Numbered from the stretch's first letter, positions 31,168-41,949 are shown. The stretch is DNA of 64,000 nt from Bettongia penicillata ogilbyi (GCA_023548195.1 JAJHZJ010000221.1:1178001-1242000), one strand, 5' to 3'. Notes: generated by a model not told the origin, from the letters alone. Numbers and translations are program-made.

Positions 31168-32880
31168 GTAATGTGTTCCATGTTCTTCAAATTTTCTTGT
31201 AAGAGCTCCCTTTATATCTCTATCATGTATCTATTTTGATCTTATCTTGGTAAATGGTGTAAGATATTGGTCTACACCTGATTTCTGGCAGACTCCTTTC
31301 CTAACAATTTTTACCAAATAATGAATTCTTATCCTCAAAACTTAAGTTGTTACACCTGTCAAATACAAACCTACTATATTTATTTTCTGCTGTAAATTAT
31401 ATGTCTATTCTGTTCAACTGCTCTACCTTTCAATTTTTTAGCCAGAACCAGATAGTTGTATAATCATTGACTTTTAATATAGCTTACAATCTGGTACTAC
31501 TAAACCTCTTTCCTTTATATTTTTTTAATCAGTTCCTTTTATATTCTTGACTTCTGTCTTGCCAAATGAATTTAGTTGCTGTTTTTTCTAGCTCAGTAAA
31601 GTAATTTTTGTTTAGACTTATGAATGGCTGAATAATTTATGAATAAACAAGAGATACTGAGCAGTGTGAGGTATGAAATGGATAATTTTGATTACATCAA
31701 ATTTAAAAAGTTTTTCTACAAATAAAACAAATGGAACCAAGATCAGAAGGAAAGCAGAAAATTGAGGGAAAAATTTATAGATCTTAGGTAAAGTTTCCAT
31801 TTCTAAAATATATAAAAATTTTATTGAATTTATAAGAAAATGAGTCATTCTCCAATTGATAAATGGTCAAAGATATGAACCGATTATTTTCTGATGAAGA
31901 AATCATAACAATTTATAGTCATGTGAAGAAATGTTGTAAGTCTTTATTGCTTAGACAAGTGCAAATTAAAACAACCTTGAGATATCATTTTATACCTACC
32001 AGTTTGGCTAAAATGATAGAAGGAGAAAGCAGCAAATATTGGAAGGGATGTGGAAAAACTGTTGGTGGAATTGTGAACTGATCCAGACATTATTTAACTG
32101 CCTATACCCTTTGACCCAGTCATACCACTCCTACATCTGTTTCTAAAGATGATTAGGGAAAAAGAAAAATAACTTATATGTTCTAAAAATATTTATAGCA
32201 GCTCTCTTTGTGGTGGCAAAGAACTGGAAATTGTGGGAATGCCCGTCTATTTAAGAATGGATGAACAAGTTGTGATATATGATTGCTATACTACTATGCT
32301 ATAAAAAAATTATGAATTTGATCTTAGAAAAACATGAGTAGATGCATAAAATAATGAAGAGTGAAATGAACAATATACTTTTAAAAGCAACTTTGAGTAA
32401 CTAAGTCATTTTAACTACTATAAAAATAGCCAAAGTAGTTACAAAGTAGTTACTAGGACAACAGTCCTATGAAGGAAGATGTTATCTATACCCAGAGAAA
32501 GCATTGATAAATAGAAGTATACGTAGATTAGTTTTGCATATATGTGAATGTGGTGTCTAATTTTGCATATATGTGTATATTTGTGTCTAATGGTAGCCAT
32601 ATGGAGGATGTGGCGAAGGGAAGAAAAAAGGGGAAAAAAGAATTTTACATGATATATTATATATTTAAATATATATTTATCATACATCATATCATATCAA
32701 ATATGTATAAATACATGTTAAAATATATATTTACATGATATATATTATATATTTAAAAGGAACAAGTTGTACATAATAGATTTATAGGGTTTTTTCTATT
32801 CTACTGTGCCATGGAAATGCTTGTTTCATTTCTTAAGTTCAAAATAAAATAAACAAATTTTTTAAAAAATTAAAATAAAG
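31168..32880 (+). mobile_element. LINE-1 with 5' inversion (twin-priming structure)
   Basis: 31620-32880 is L1 ORF2 C-terminus plus 3' UTR on the + strand ('ttttgattacatcaaattta', 'gatatgaaccgattattttc', 'gacccagtcataccactcct', ending in an A-rich tail). 31190-31615 is L1 in the opposite orientation: 'cttggtaaatggtgtaagat', 'attggtctacacctgatttc', 'gtctattctgttcaactgct'. The inverted piece is the ORF2 part that normally precedes the + piece. Flanks 'aatttcagacttgata' (31152-31167) and 'aatttgggcttgtat' (32881-32895) are a possible diverged target-site duplication. The nearest open frame (31863-32081) reads V-K-D-M-N-R-L-F-S-D-E-E and S-H-V-K-K-C-C-K-S-L-L. Confidence 0.8.
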
Positions 32881-33335
32881 AATTTGGGCTTGTATGAAGT
32901 TTACATTTTATCCTTTGGCAATGGGGAGCCACTTTAAGGTTCTTGAGTAGGGTGATGACACAATATAAAATGGGACTTAGGAAGTTTATCTTGGCAACTG
33001 CAATGAAGTGGGGAGGGACAAGGATGGAAGAAGGGAGACCAGTTAGGCAGCTGTTACAGTAGCAAAGACAGAGGTGATGAGAACTTGAATTTCAGTGGTG
33101 GTCCTGTGAGTGGAGAGAAGGGGACAAGGGAAGAGATGTTGTTTGAGTGTATTTGACAAGAATTTGAAACTGCTTTTATTCTGTGGATGAGGGAGAGGGA
33201 AAGGCAAAGGATGGTTCTGAGATGAGAAGCCTGGTTGGGCAGGATGTTGGTGGTGCCCTCAAGAGAATTAAAGAAATTTGGAGTGGGAGTGAGTTTAGAG
33301 ATGAAGCTCATGAGTCACAACAACAAATATGAAGC

Positions 33336-33440
33336 AGGTAACTCAGGTCTTCTCCCCACTATTTTCCAGATGAGAAAACTGAGGACCAGAGAGGTCAAGG
33401 AACTCGTTTCTTAACTCTTAAGACTCAGGGATCTTTCTGG
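33336..33440 (-). mobile_element. MIR fragment
   Basis: 'ttccagatgagaaaactgag', 'gaccagagaggtcaagg'. Confidence 0.55.
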
Positions 33441-33594
33441 TGTCTAAGCTTATGAGAAAACTTAAATAATAAAGGCAAAATTATTGAAGAGTGATCGAGA
33501 TACTTTCTTGTCACAGAGACTATAGCTATGAAGATCGTTTTGAAAAAATTAATCCATTGGCACTCAGTGAATATATTAATAGGGACTACTTTCT

Positions 33595-33870
33595 TCCGAA
33601 GCATCAGGGCATGATGGATAGAAAGTTGGTGTCTGGGTTAGAAAGACCCATATTCAAATCCCACATCTACAGCCTCAGTCACTTGATACTTACTAGCTGT
33701 GTGACCCTGGGCAAGTCACTTAACCCCCATTGTCTCACAAAATAAACAAAAACAAAAAAAAGAAATCCCACATCTGGTACATACAGGCAGCGTGACCCAG
33801 GTCAAATCATCCATCTCCCAATGTTACAGGGGATTCAAGCGTGCAGAAGAGCTGCTGAGCTACACTGGTG
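33595..33870 (+). mobile_element. MIR-type SINE hosting a nested SINE
   Basis: 'gcatgatggatagaaagttg' and 'agacccatattcaaatccca' precede the nested SINE; 'gcagcgtgacccaggtcaaa', 'tcatccatctcccaatgtta' follow it. Confidence 0.7.
33669..33762 (+). mobile_element. Truncated A-tailed SINE with perfect 13-bp target-site duplication
   Basis: A 94-bp insert running from 'acagcctcagtcacttgata' through 'gctgtgtgaccctgggcaag' to an A-rich tail ('aacaaaaacaaaaaaaag'). It is bounded by AAATCCCACATCT at 33656-33668 and 33763-33775. An A tail and a 13-bp duplication point to L1-type mobilisation, unlike the RTE-tailed SINEs here. Confidence 0.9.
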
Positions 33871-33879
33871 ATCAATGAG

Positions 33880-34575
33880 CAAGCTAATCAATTAACCATG
33901 GAGCAATCAATCAAACAAATGTACTGTTTCCAATGTATGGGGGCAGGGCAGGGGAATACAGAGGCAAAAAATGAACTCGTCTGTGCCATGAAAGAGCTTC
34001 TATTCTATTGGAGAAGACAACATGTGGGCATGTAGTTTACAAGAAAACATGCAAAATAATTTGTGGGAAGAGAGTACTAGGAAGTAGAGGATCAGGAAGG
34101 GCCTCATGGAGAAGGTGGGGCTGGAATTGAATTTTGAAAGAAAAAAGGGAATCTAATAAATGGAGAGGAAATGTGAGTACGTTTTAGGAGTGGAGGACAA
34201 ATGGTACAAAAGTATGGAAATATGGATGATATTAATAATAATGAGCATTTATAGAACACTTAAAACTTGCAAACATTTTATAAATGTCTCATTTTATGTT
34301 CTCAACAATCACGAGGGCAAAGGTGCTGTTATTATCCCCATTTTACAGATGGAGAAACTGAGGTAGACAGTTTTTTTTTTAAGTGACTTGCCCAGAAAAT
34401 GGAATGTTCTATGTGAGAATCGGCAACAAAGTCAGTTTACCTTTACCATGAAGTACAGGAAGGGAATAAGTGTATAATAAATCTGGAAAGTTTGGTTGGG
34501 GTCAGAACGTGAAGGGCTTTAAATATCAAACAGTTTGTATTTGATCCTGGAGGCAACAGAAAGATTGCAACAAAA
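33880..34575 (-). mobile_element. L2 3' portion, split by a MIR
   Basis: 'ttctattctattggagaaga', 'gggcctcatggagaaggtgg', then after the MIR 'gtgaagggctttaaatatca' and 'tatttgatcctggaggcaac' (L2 complement). Confidence 0.75.
34225..34405 (-). mobile_element. MIR inserted in L2
   Basis: 'gttattatccccattttaca', 'gatggagaaactgaggtaga', 'aagtgacttgccca'. A 10-T run sits between the last two. Confidence 0.75.
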
Positions 34576-34589
34576 TCTACTCATTAATG

Positions 34590-34800
34590 GAAATTTTTAC
34601 CTGTCAGATCTAGAGATAAGGGAAGCATTTTTGACCAAACAAAGACAGGGAGGATTATGAAATGTAAAATGAACAATTTTGATTACATCAAGTTAAAAAG
34701 GTTTTGCACAAGCAAAAACAATGCAACCAAGGAAGAAAGAAATAAAAATATGCTTGGGGAAAAAACAAATCTGCTCATTAATAAAAGCTGATTATTCCAC
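34590..34800 (+). mobile_element. LINE-1 ORF2 internal fragment
   Basis: 'acctgtcagatctagagata', 'gaacaattttgattacatca', 'agttaaaaaggttttgcaca', 'caatgcaaccaag': the ORF2 block just before the C-terminus. No 3' end is present. Confidence 0.7.
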
Positions 34801-35562
34801 TAAGAGAGGAGAGACATCAAGGATTCACATGTCACAGACAGAAAATAAGCACCCCATCACAACCCTCTCAGCACTGGTACATGAGAGGAACTTTGTGGCA
34901 ACAGAGAGGTTATGTCTCTGTATATTTATAGCTAGAACTCGGAGACCTGGGTTCAAACCCCAGACAAATGAAATGGTTTCCTGTCTGTTGTATGGAAAAG
35001 CAGTTCCTTGTGCCCCAGCCCACACAGCTAAATAATAAGGTTAAAAATGGGCCCTTCCTTTACTGAAATTAGATTGTATGTGCAGGCCAAGATGTGGAAG
35101 GGGAAATAAATGTAGGCAGAGGTAAGAGGTATATTGTGGTGATTTTACCAGAGCTGCTGTAAGCGGGAAAAACCCTGCCCACATTATATACTTGGATTTC
35201 TGCCTTCTTGGGCAGGACTCTTCTAGAGAAATTGCAATGGCAATTACTCTAGAGAGTTTAGAGAGAATGTTTAAATGCCAAATGATCTGGATTGATGATG
35301 TCTGAGTTTTCTTTGTATCAGGTCCTCTGGCAAAACTGCCTGTTCACTTGGAGTATGTATAGAGTCCAGGATCACCTTAGGGAAAGCTGGAATTCTTCCC
35401 TACCTGATGTTTTGAAAAACTCTTTTTCTGCTTTGTTGAATTCTATCCATTCTGACTGGATTTTTTTGCGGGGACAGAATTTAGAAGAGGAGAGGAAGAG
35501 AGAGAATAGAGAACCAAAATATCTGTTTTATAAATTGAGGGGCTGGTGGTCAACCATTTATT
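34801..35562. other. Unassigned stretch
   Basis: Includes 'ggagacctgggttcaaaccc' near 34940, which looks like a tRNA/SINE B box, but no convincing SINE or tRNA surrounds it. A 138-codon + frame (35292-35708) runs into the next SINE and has no family resemblance. Confidence 0.4.
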
Positions 35563-35793
35563 TTTCAGTTCAGTCATTTTTTTACTTGTGTCTGATTCTT
35601 CATGATCCCATTTCAGGTTTTCTTTGCAAAGATACTAGAGCCATTTGCCATTTCCTTTTGCAGCTCATTTTGCAGATGAGGAAATTGACACAGCTAGTAA
35701 GTGCCTAAGGCTGAATTTGAACTCAGGGAGATGTTTTCCTGATGGCAGGCCCAGTGCTCCATCTACCATGCTACCCACCTACCTGCACCATTT
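35563..35793 (-). mobile_element. CORE-SINE with RTE-like tail, diverged
   Basis: 'gtgtctgattcttcatgatc', 'ccatttcaggttttctttgc', 'gaatttgaactcagggagat', 'cagtgctccatctaccatgc'. Confidence 0.8.
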
Positions 35794-36159
35794 GATTCTG
35801 ACTAGGAAAAAATGGCAGGCATTTTTGTTGAAGAGGGAAGGAGGAGGAGATATAATTTCTGAACCATGTTGGAAAGGCCAGAGACCCAGCATTACCTCAG
35901 TGTGAAAGCAAGAGGAGCAGGTGACCATAGTACAGGAGACCTTTTGTTAAATGAAGCTGGGTGGTAGAGCTGGAGATCATGTATTGTGACAGTAGAAATG
36001 GGTTTAGACTTAAGGTCTTTTAGGAAGTTTGGATTAAATCCTATTTCTACCTAGTATCTCTGAGACTTTGGGTAAAATTTCCCATAACCCTTTTCCTGTA
36101 TTATTATGGAAAATTATATCTGTAAAAAAAGAAAAAGAATGCCGATTGTAATTCCTGTA
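35794..36159. other. Unassigned stretch
   Basis: No feature recognised. Confidence 0.4.
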
Positions 36160-36290
36160 CTCCAGTAATGTATAATGGAAAGAGAACTAAATTGGAATTA
36201 GAAGACCTGCGTTCAAATTCTGACCCTATTAGCTGTGTGGCCTTGGTTAAATCTCAGTTTCCTGGGAAGAAAAGGATTTAGATCAAGGTT
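36160..36290 (+). mobile_element. MIR
   Basis: 'cctgcgttcaaattctgacc', 'ctattagctgtgtggccttg', 'atctcagtttcctggg'. Confidence 0.7.
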
Positions 36291-36475
36291 TCTTAATCTT
36301 TTTTGTGTGTCATGGGTCCCTTTGGCAGTAAGGTGAAGCCCGTGGTGTGGATGGACCTCTTGCAGAAGAATGCTTTTAGTTTAAGAAAATACTGAATTTC
36401 AATTATTAATCAGTAAAGATAAAGATGTAAATTTTTTCCATACAAATTCGCTACATGAATTTCATCCATCGATCC
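36285..36475 (+). mobile_element. hAT-type non-autonomous fragment 1
   Basis: 'aaggtttcttaatctttttt', 'gtgtcatgggtccctttggc', 'agtaaggtgaagcccgtggt' match a widespread mammalian hAT-like repeat (GGTTCTTAACCTTTTTTGTGTCATGGACC order, recalled). A second copy is at 37490-37700. Confidence 0.55.
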
Positions 36476-36524
36476 CTAGAGTAGACCACTTATAAAGTCC
36501 CTTACAAATCTAAATCATACCATC

Positions 36525-36660
36525 CTATGTTCCACCTCAAAGGTAGGTTTAAATGATTTGTCCAAGGTCACAGAAAATTTAAGAGACAGTCCCTTGACTC
36601 AGCTTCAGGACTCCTGACTCAACTCCTGCTTTTTCTGCTCTACCATACCACCTAAAAAAG
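36525..36660 (-). mobile_element. MIR fragment
   Basis: 'atttgtccaaggtcacagaa', 'cttcaggactcctgactcaa', 'ctgctctaccataccaccta'. Confidence 0.55.
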
Positions 36661-36859
36661 GTGATTTTTTTTTACAAAGTTGTGCGATGTTATCCTTAGA
36701 AATATTTGGTATCTGTTGGTAGGGGAGAAATTTGGAGGGCTAAATGACAGTGTATGTCCTCTCCAGACTACAATCACAGAGGCTCAAAACCTGAAAGCTA
36801 GCGTTAATTGTTTCCTCCTTTATTTCTTACGTACAAAGGGTCCTGTCAAACATTTTTAA

Positions 36860-37470
36860 ACTTTTCCCCTGTCTATTTTTTCCTCTCCAATCACAAATCC
36901 AATTGCTATTCTGGTACCTTGTCATCCTTAATGACTGTAAGAATTCCTAATTGCTTCTAGTCTCTCCTCCATCTAGTTCAGAGGCTTAGATTAATCTTTC
37001 TAAAATACCATGTTTGAGGTCACTTCCCACTGAAAATCAGAAACTTTCAATGGTTCCTTATTACCCACAGGCTAAAGTCCAAATTCCTCAATATAATATT
37101 CAAAGCTTTTCATATTCTGGTTCCAAGCTAACTATCCCACTTCATCTCCATGGCTCCAGACACAAACCCTTCAGCATAGCCAGATAGGTCTCCTCACTGT
37201 CCTCTGAATATCCCATGTGCATTCCTAACTAAACCTTTGCTCATCTGCCTGGAATATCCTTTCTCCTCCCTAACCATGCAAATTCTGTTCATCCTTCAAG
37301 AGTCAGTTCATATTCCATGTCCTCCATGAAGTCATCCCTAAAACTATCCCAAGTCTCACAATCTTCCTTATTCTGTAACTTCCCAGAATCCTTAGCTATC
37401 TGCACTAAATTATTTCTTGTTCCATGAATTTGTGCCATAGATGTCATTCATTCAATCTAGGGCTTGGAAG
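36860..37470 (+). mobile_element. L2 3' half fragment
   Basis: 'tctttctaaaataccatgtt', 'caatggttccttattaccca', 'aggctaaagtccaaattcct', 'tctgcctggaatatcctttc', 'ccatgaagtcatccctaaaa' follow the L2 sense order for about 600 bp. No ORF. Confidence 0.8.
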
Positions 37471-37489
37471 GGAGCTCAAGCTTCATCTA

Positions 37490-37700
37490 GACCAGTGGTG
37501 CTTTGACTTTTTTGTGCCATGGACCTCTTTGAAAGTTTGGGGTAGCTGATAGACCTGTCTAAGAAGATTGTTTCATTACTATACTCATATTTAAGGTAAA
37601 TTCTAAAATTCAATGAAAGATTATTGAAAATGAAGATGCTATTTTTTTTTACCATCCAAGTTCACAGACCTTCCTGAAATCTACTTATGTTAAGATCCTG
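37490..37700 (+). mobile_element. hAT-type non-autonomous fragment 2
   Basis: 'agaccagtggtgctttgact', 'tttttgtgccatggacctct', 'ttgaaagtttggggtagctg', then a T run and 'catccaagttcacagacctt'. Same family as 36285-36475. Confidence 0.55.
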
Positions 37701-37832
37701 ATCTAGTTGAATGCTTTTATTATTTTTTTAGGACCCCCTACTCCTAGCAGACCCCAAATTAAGAGACCCAATCTTGTTCAATGTTTTATTCTTTATTTTA
37801 GGCCTCCCCACTCCTAGTAGGTTTAGTTACAT
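37696..37832. repeat. About 70-bp imperfect tandem duplication
   Basis: Two units share 'tttattatttttttaggacc', 'ccctactcctagcag' (37715-37750) and 'tttattctttattttaggcc', 'tccccactcctagtag' (37786-37820). The first unit overlaps the end of the hAT-like fragment. Confidence 0.75.
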
Positions 37833-37910
37833 ATTCTAGACAACTGTGTTGAAATGGACCTGATATTGGACATGCATGATGGACCCTACCTCCAGCGCAA
37901 ATGTATAGGT

Positions 37911-37970
37911 GCACACACACATACACACGCACACAAGCACACACACACAAACACACACACACAGACACAC
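37911..37970. repeat. Interrupted (CA)n microsatellite
   Basis: CA repeats with T, G and A interruptions. ORFs reading T-H-T-H or V-C-V-C through it are artefacts. Confidence 0.95.
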
Positions 37971-37974
37971 CTCC

Positions 37975-38359
37975 AGAAGTCAAAGAGTTGTCCTAATCCT
38001 TTGAGACCAACTGGAAGAAGAACCCTGAGGATCAGGGATTGTCTCTTTAGTATACCAGTAGATCTCTGACTCTCAACGGGCAATTAAAAGTGTTATTATG
38101 ACCAGTAGAATATAGAGACTATCTGAACCTGCTAAGATTCCCTTTTTCTCTGCTGTGCCATAGTTATAAGCTCATAGTCTCCCAGGAAAACTTGTGTCAG
38201 AGATAAGTCTTCCTTGGCCTCACGAGTTCTTGAAAGGCAGTTTGTATCTTCCCTTTCCTGAAACCTTGCCAGCAAAGTATAAGACACTTAAATACTTAGA
38301 ACAGGACCTATGTCTCATTATTCCCAATTCAGCACTTGTGATTGCATCACACTATTTTA
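37975..38359. other. Unassigned stretch
   Basis: No feature recognised. Confidence 0.4.
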
Positions 38360-38520
38360 CCTTTCTGACTTAGCATAAACTTCTTGAGGTCAGAGATTTG
38401 TCATATTTTCTTACAGTTCACCCCTCCCCTACTTTAACACAAATAACATTACCTTATAAATAGCAGGTAATTAACAAATATTTGTTAAAAGAGCAAATGA
38501 AATAATGAAATTTTAACAGT
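38360..38520 (+). mobile_element. L2 3' end
   Basis: 'cataaacttcttgaggtcag', 'agatttgtcatattttctta', 'aacaaatatttgttaaaaga'. Confidence 0.55.
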
Positions 38521-38569
38521 AGTCTTCCATACTATGTGTCAACGCAGATGATGGAAAATAAAACCCACC

Positions 38570-38772
38570 CCCTGACGGAGAGCTGACAGATTCAAAGTGC
38601 AGAATGAGGCATACGTTTTTTAGATGTGGCCAACTTGAGAATTTGTTTTGCATGACTGCGCGTAATTGTTGTAGAGGTTTTCTTTTTTTTTTTTTCCCAA
38701 GGTGGAGATAGGCGAGAGTGAGAGAATTGATCTTTGTTTATTTTAAAAAATAAAATTTAACTTAAAGATACT
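38570..38772 (+). mobile_element. Putative LINE 3' end, unclassified
   Basis: 'agatgtggccaacttgagaa', 'tttgttttgcatgactgcgc', a T12 run, then 'ttattttaaaaaataaaatt' resemble a marsupial LINE-1 3' terminus variant with A-rich tail. Confidence 0.45.
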
Positions 38773-38774
38773 AT

Positions 38775-39157
38775 ACGCTAAAGGAATGACTGACTCATAG
38801 TGGGATGTTAGACACTGCAGCTGGTCACTGGGGGAGATATTTTTGGTTTGGAGGAAGGAGAGGGTGCAATGCCTCTCAAATCACACCATATATGCAGATA
38901 TCTAAACTGTCTGCAGTTAATATCAGCCCTTCACTGCTCTTACGCAAGATTCTACAATGCATGTCTTGGAAAACAGCTTGCTAGAAATAATTTGACTGCC
39001 AGAATTTTAGGAATGTGAATGCTCATAATTTGGTATAAAAGTTAAAGGCAGGGATTGAATTAGGGGAAGGGATGAAGGATGATTTTCTATTTTTTTGTCA
39101 GTATCCTGCTACCATATTATGAACATACCTAAAAGAATTATATTTGTGGCTAATCCA
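38775..39157. other. Unassigned stretch
   Basis: No feature recognised. Confidence 0.4.
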
Positions 39158-39345
39158 TCAGCACTGTGTGGTGGAAAGAGCACTGGCCTTGTGAATTGGG
39201 GAACTCCAGACTAGCTATGTAGCCTTGTCCAGGTTACTTAACTTCTCTAGGGGGTCAGTTTCCTCTTATCCTAAATGAAGGGGTTGATTTAGGAGATCAT
39301 TGCCATCCTTTCCAGCTTAAATATTCTCTGATTACATATTTCACC
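39158..39345 (+). mobile_element. MIR
   Basis: 'tgtggtggaaagagcactgg', 'gtccaggttacttaacttct', 'ctagggggtcagtttcctct', 'ccatcctttccagcttaaat'. Confidence 0.75.
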
Positions 39346-39569
39346 ATCTGAAATGTTAATAAACTATCTCACTTTCTCTTTTCTCTCATTTCCAATCCAG
39401 AATTAAGTGGAATGGCTATCCTCTGGCTCTCTCTTCCTTCTGAGGTGTGGACATGAAGACCAAAGAAGCTAAGTAGGTTAGATTTCCAAAGAGTGAATCT
39501 GTATGCTGAGAAAGAATCAGAGGTCCATATTCACAATAGCACCAAAGGACTAGAATTAGGTAAGGCATG

Positions 39570-39728
39570 ATTGCGCATCCAAAACCTATATCAACTTGCT
39601 TGCCATCTTAGGGAGGGAGTTGTGAGAGATGGGCAGGAGATAATTTGGAACTCAGAATTTTTAAAATGAATATTAAAATTGTTTTTTCATGTAATTTGAA
39701 AAAATAAAATGCTATTTAAAAATAGTAA
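39570..39728 (+). mobile_element. LINE-1 3' terminus, severely 5'-truncated
   Basis: 'acttgcttgccatcttaggg', 'gataatttggaactcagaat', 'ttttcatgtaatttgaaaaa', 'ataaaatgctattt': only the last about 150 bp of L1. Confidence 0.75.
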
Positions 39729-39817
39729 TAGGTAGGATCTTTATCAAGATTCTTCAGGACATGCAGTGAAGACTATTCTTTGAAAATTGAATTGGCAGGG
39801 AATCCAGATATATGAAT

Positions 39818-39862
39818 CTATTCAAGTTAACAAGCATTTATTAAATACCAACTATATGCCAG
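39818..39862 (-). mobile_element. L2 3' terminus scrap
   Basis: 'gttaacaagcatttattaaa' followed by 'taccaactatatgcc'. Confidence 0.5.
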
Positions 39863-40020
39863 AGTGGGCTTTCAAGCAGCCAGCTGCCATGTGACTTGAC
39901 TTCTCATGGTTTTTCTTGTAAACCATTTAAAAAACTCTAGAACTTTGAAGAAATCTAGTACTACCTGCTTCCCAGCTTTGCTGAGCTGAAAATATATAAT
40001 CACCCTCTCTATTAACGATA

Positions 40021-40334
40021 GTGTGTGTTCGTCCTTTGTTGCTGAAGAAGACCATGCCATCAGAGAAATAATGACATGACTTGCACTTGACTTTGTTTTG
40101 AGTGAGGGAGGGCTGGGCAGGTGGCCAGCCTCACTTCTCCCCAGAGCCATCTGAATCCAGTGACCAGATATTCATCAGGATGACTGGAGATGACCCAGGA
40201 TGAGGCAATTGGGTTTAAGTGACTTGCCCAAGATCACACAGCTAGTGAGTGTCAAGGGTCTGAGGTGAGATTTGAACTGAGGTCCTCCTGACTCCTGCAC
40301 TGGTGCTCTATCCACTGCACCACCTAGCTACCCC
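40021..40334 (-). mobile_element. CORE-SINE, second tail type, full length
   Basis: 'gaagaagaccatgccatcag', 'gacttgcacttgactttgtt', 'ccagatattcatcaggatga', 'ctggagatgacccaggatga', 'tccactgcaccacctagcta'. Full-length counterpart of the copies at 27.0 and 46.1 kb. Confidence 0.92.
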
Positions 40335-40337
40335 AAC

Positions 40338-40525
40338 AATGCTAGTGATAATGTAATAGCTGGGCTATAAGGTTTTCAAAGCACTTTACAGAAATTATCA
40401 TATTTTATCTTCATAGCAACCCTAGCAGAGAGATCATGTTATTATTCCCACTTTACAGATAGGGAAACTGAGGCTGAAAGCAGTTAAAAGATTGCTGTCA
40501 CCAGGGTGACAGTCATGTGGCTTTA
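40338..40525 (-). mobile_element. MIR
   Basis: 'gttttcaaagcactttacag', 'cccactttacagatagggaa', 'actgaggctgaaagcagtta'. Confidence 0.75.
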
Positions 40526-40834
40526 AAAAAATTCAACAATCTGTACAATGTTGTTCCAAGTAACTATTTTCTTGATTTTTTAACCAGTATTTGTCAGTAG
40601 AGTCTTACTCATTTCTACTTGCCAAGATCATGTCTCTCATTTATGTGATAGATAATCTCTTCAGAGCATATTCCAAGGGACTCCTCACTACCTCAGAGGG
40701 ACCTAATGTACACCAGCTGTTCAAGGTGGCATGATGCCAGATAGAAAAGGCTAGATTATTGGTTTTAGCCAATTTATGTTAGGAAAGAATTCCTGAGAAG
40801 GCATATCCCTGGTTGGTTGAATTAGTGAACAGTC

Positions 40835-40910
40835 TTGGATATTTATAAATTAAATTCACCACTTATTAAATGCTTATTATGTGCCAACTGCAAGAGATAC
40901 CAAAGTTACA
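40835..40910 (-). mobile_element. L2 3' terminus scrap
   Basis: 'cacttattaaatgcttatta' then 'tgtgccaactgcaagagata'. Confidence 0.5.
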
Positions 40911-41949
40911 TCTAGGAGCAACCCCCAATGTTCAGGGCTGGTCCCCAACATATGGCTGTTCTGGGTTCAAAATACACTGTAGTTCCATATCCACCAAAAC
41001 CATAGTTCATGAGCCCCCACCAAAGTGTTTACCTTCACTAGTCAGTCAGAGATACAATGTTCAGACATTTAATCATAAAGTAATTATGTAATATCTTTTC
41101 AGCTTCATATAATGAAATAGCATAGTAATAAAAGTAGCAAGAAAACATTTCCCCATAAACATGGAACTTACTCTATCACAAATATATACAGTGTCAATGG
41201 AAAAAATAGATTCATGTAAAGGAACATACATAGAGAGGCACACATTTGTAAAATTTAATCTTTTTGGTAAAATTTGTATAAAATTATGGATTAGACCAGA
41301 TATTTTCCTTAGTTCTAACATTCTAAGAGATTATAACTTAAACTATTATTTTAAAATGAGGAAGTTTGTCCCAGCTCCCTTTTTTCTTCCCTTCAGCAAC
41401 CTCTTTCCATGTCCCTCTTCCTCATTTGCTCCATTATGGTTGCCATGCTGGTCCCCACTATATTTTCCCTGTCCCCAGGCTAGGAGTTGTTCCAATCAAC
41501 ATAACATTCTTGATTCCTCATCGTCCTTGGAAATTTTCCCATCTTGGCTCCCATTCCTTCAGCTTGGTAAATGACTGGCAAATCTGATAAGTGTGTTGAC
41601 TCTCAGGTAGGAGTGGTCAGTAATGGTTCGATGTGTTTGCATTTTGGCTATGTTGGAAGAAATCTCTGTATACCTCCTAATTGGTCATATGGAAATTGCA
41701 GGCATAGGCAGGGCAGGTGGAGGAGACTTTGAGGATGGATAGAGCCTTCTGGCAGCCTTCCAAAGGCATTACTGATGGCACATTACTAATGTGTCCTAGA
41801 GTAAGACAACTCTAATTGGACCATTCATTGCTTTGTAAATCTTCAAGCTGAACTCTTCCCCTCTGAAGAAGGAGCATGAGAACTCAATTCAAAGGATTGG
41901 CTTTTGCTGGACATTTTAAAAGACATGAAAACAGAAATAGAATCAAGAA
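40911..41949. other. Unassigned stretch
   Basis: About 1 kb of mixed sequence. A 137-codon + frame (41161-41574) is open but compositionally ordinary with no family resemblance; a second frame overlaps it. Confidence 0.4.

Larger units (their letters stand above)
30400..33335 (-). mobile_element. L2 3' portion, split by a SINE and an inverted L1
   Basis: L2 complement text: 'aacaaacatctcaataagca' (3' terminus, 30420), 'aggaaaggcttcatggaaga' (30600), then after the insertions 'ttacattttatcctttggca' and 'atggggagccactttaaggt' (32905-32940), 'gaagtttatcttggcaactg', 'gtcctgtgagtggagagaag' (33105). The pieces join logically across 30877-31115 (SINE) and 31168-32880 (L1). Confidence 0.8.

Noticed and set aside
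34915..34990. Possible tRNA gene because of 'gggttcaaaccc'
   Set aside because: No matching A box, anticodon arm or acceptor stem could be drawn; more likely a SINE B-box remnant.
35292..35708. 138-codon + ORF
   Set aside because: Its C-terminal third is antisense SINE sequence; the rest lacks any family resemblance.
37798..38083. Cys/Val-rich and Thr/His-rich frames that look like signal peptides
   Set aside because: They read the interrupted (CA)n on both strands.
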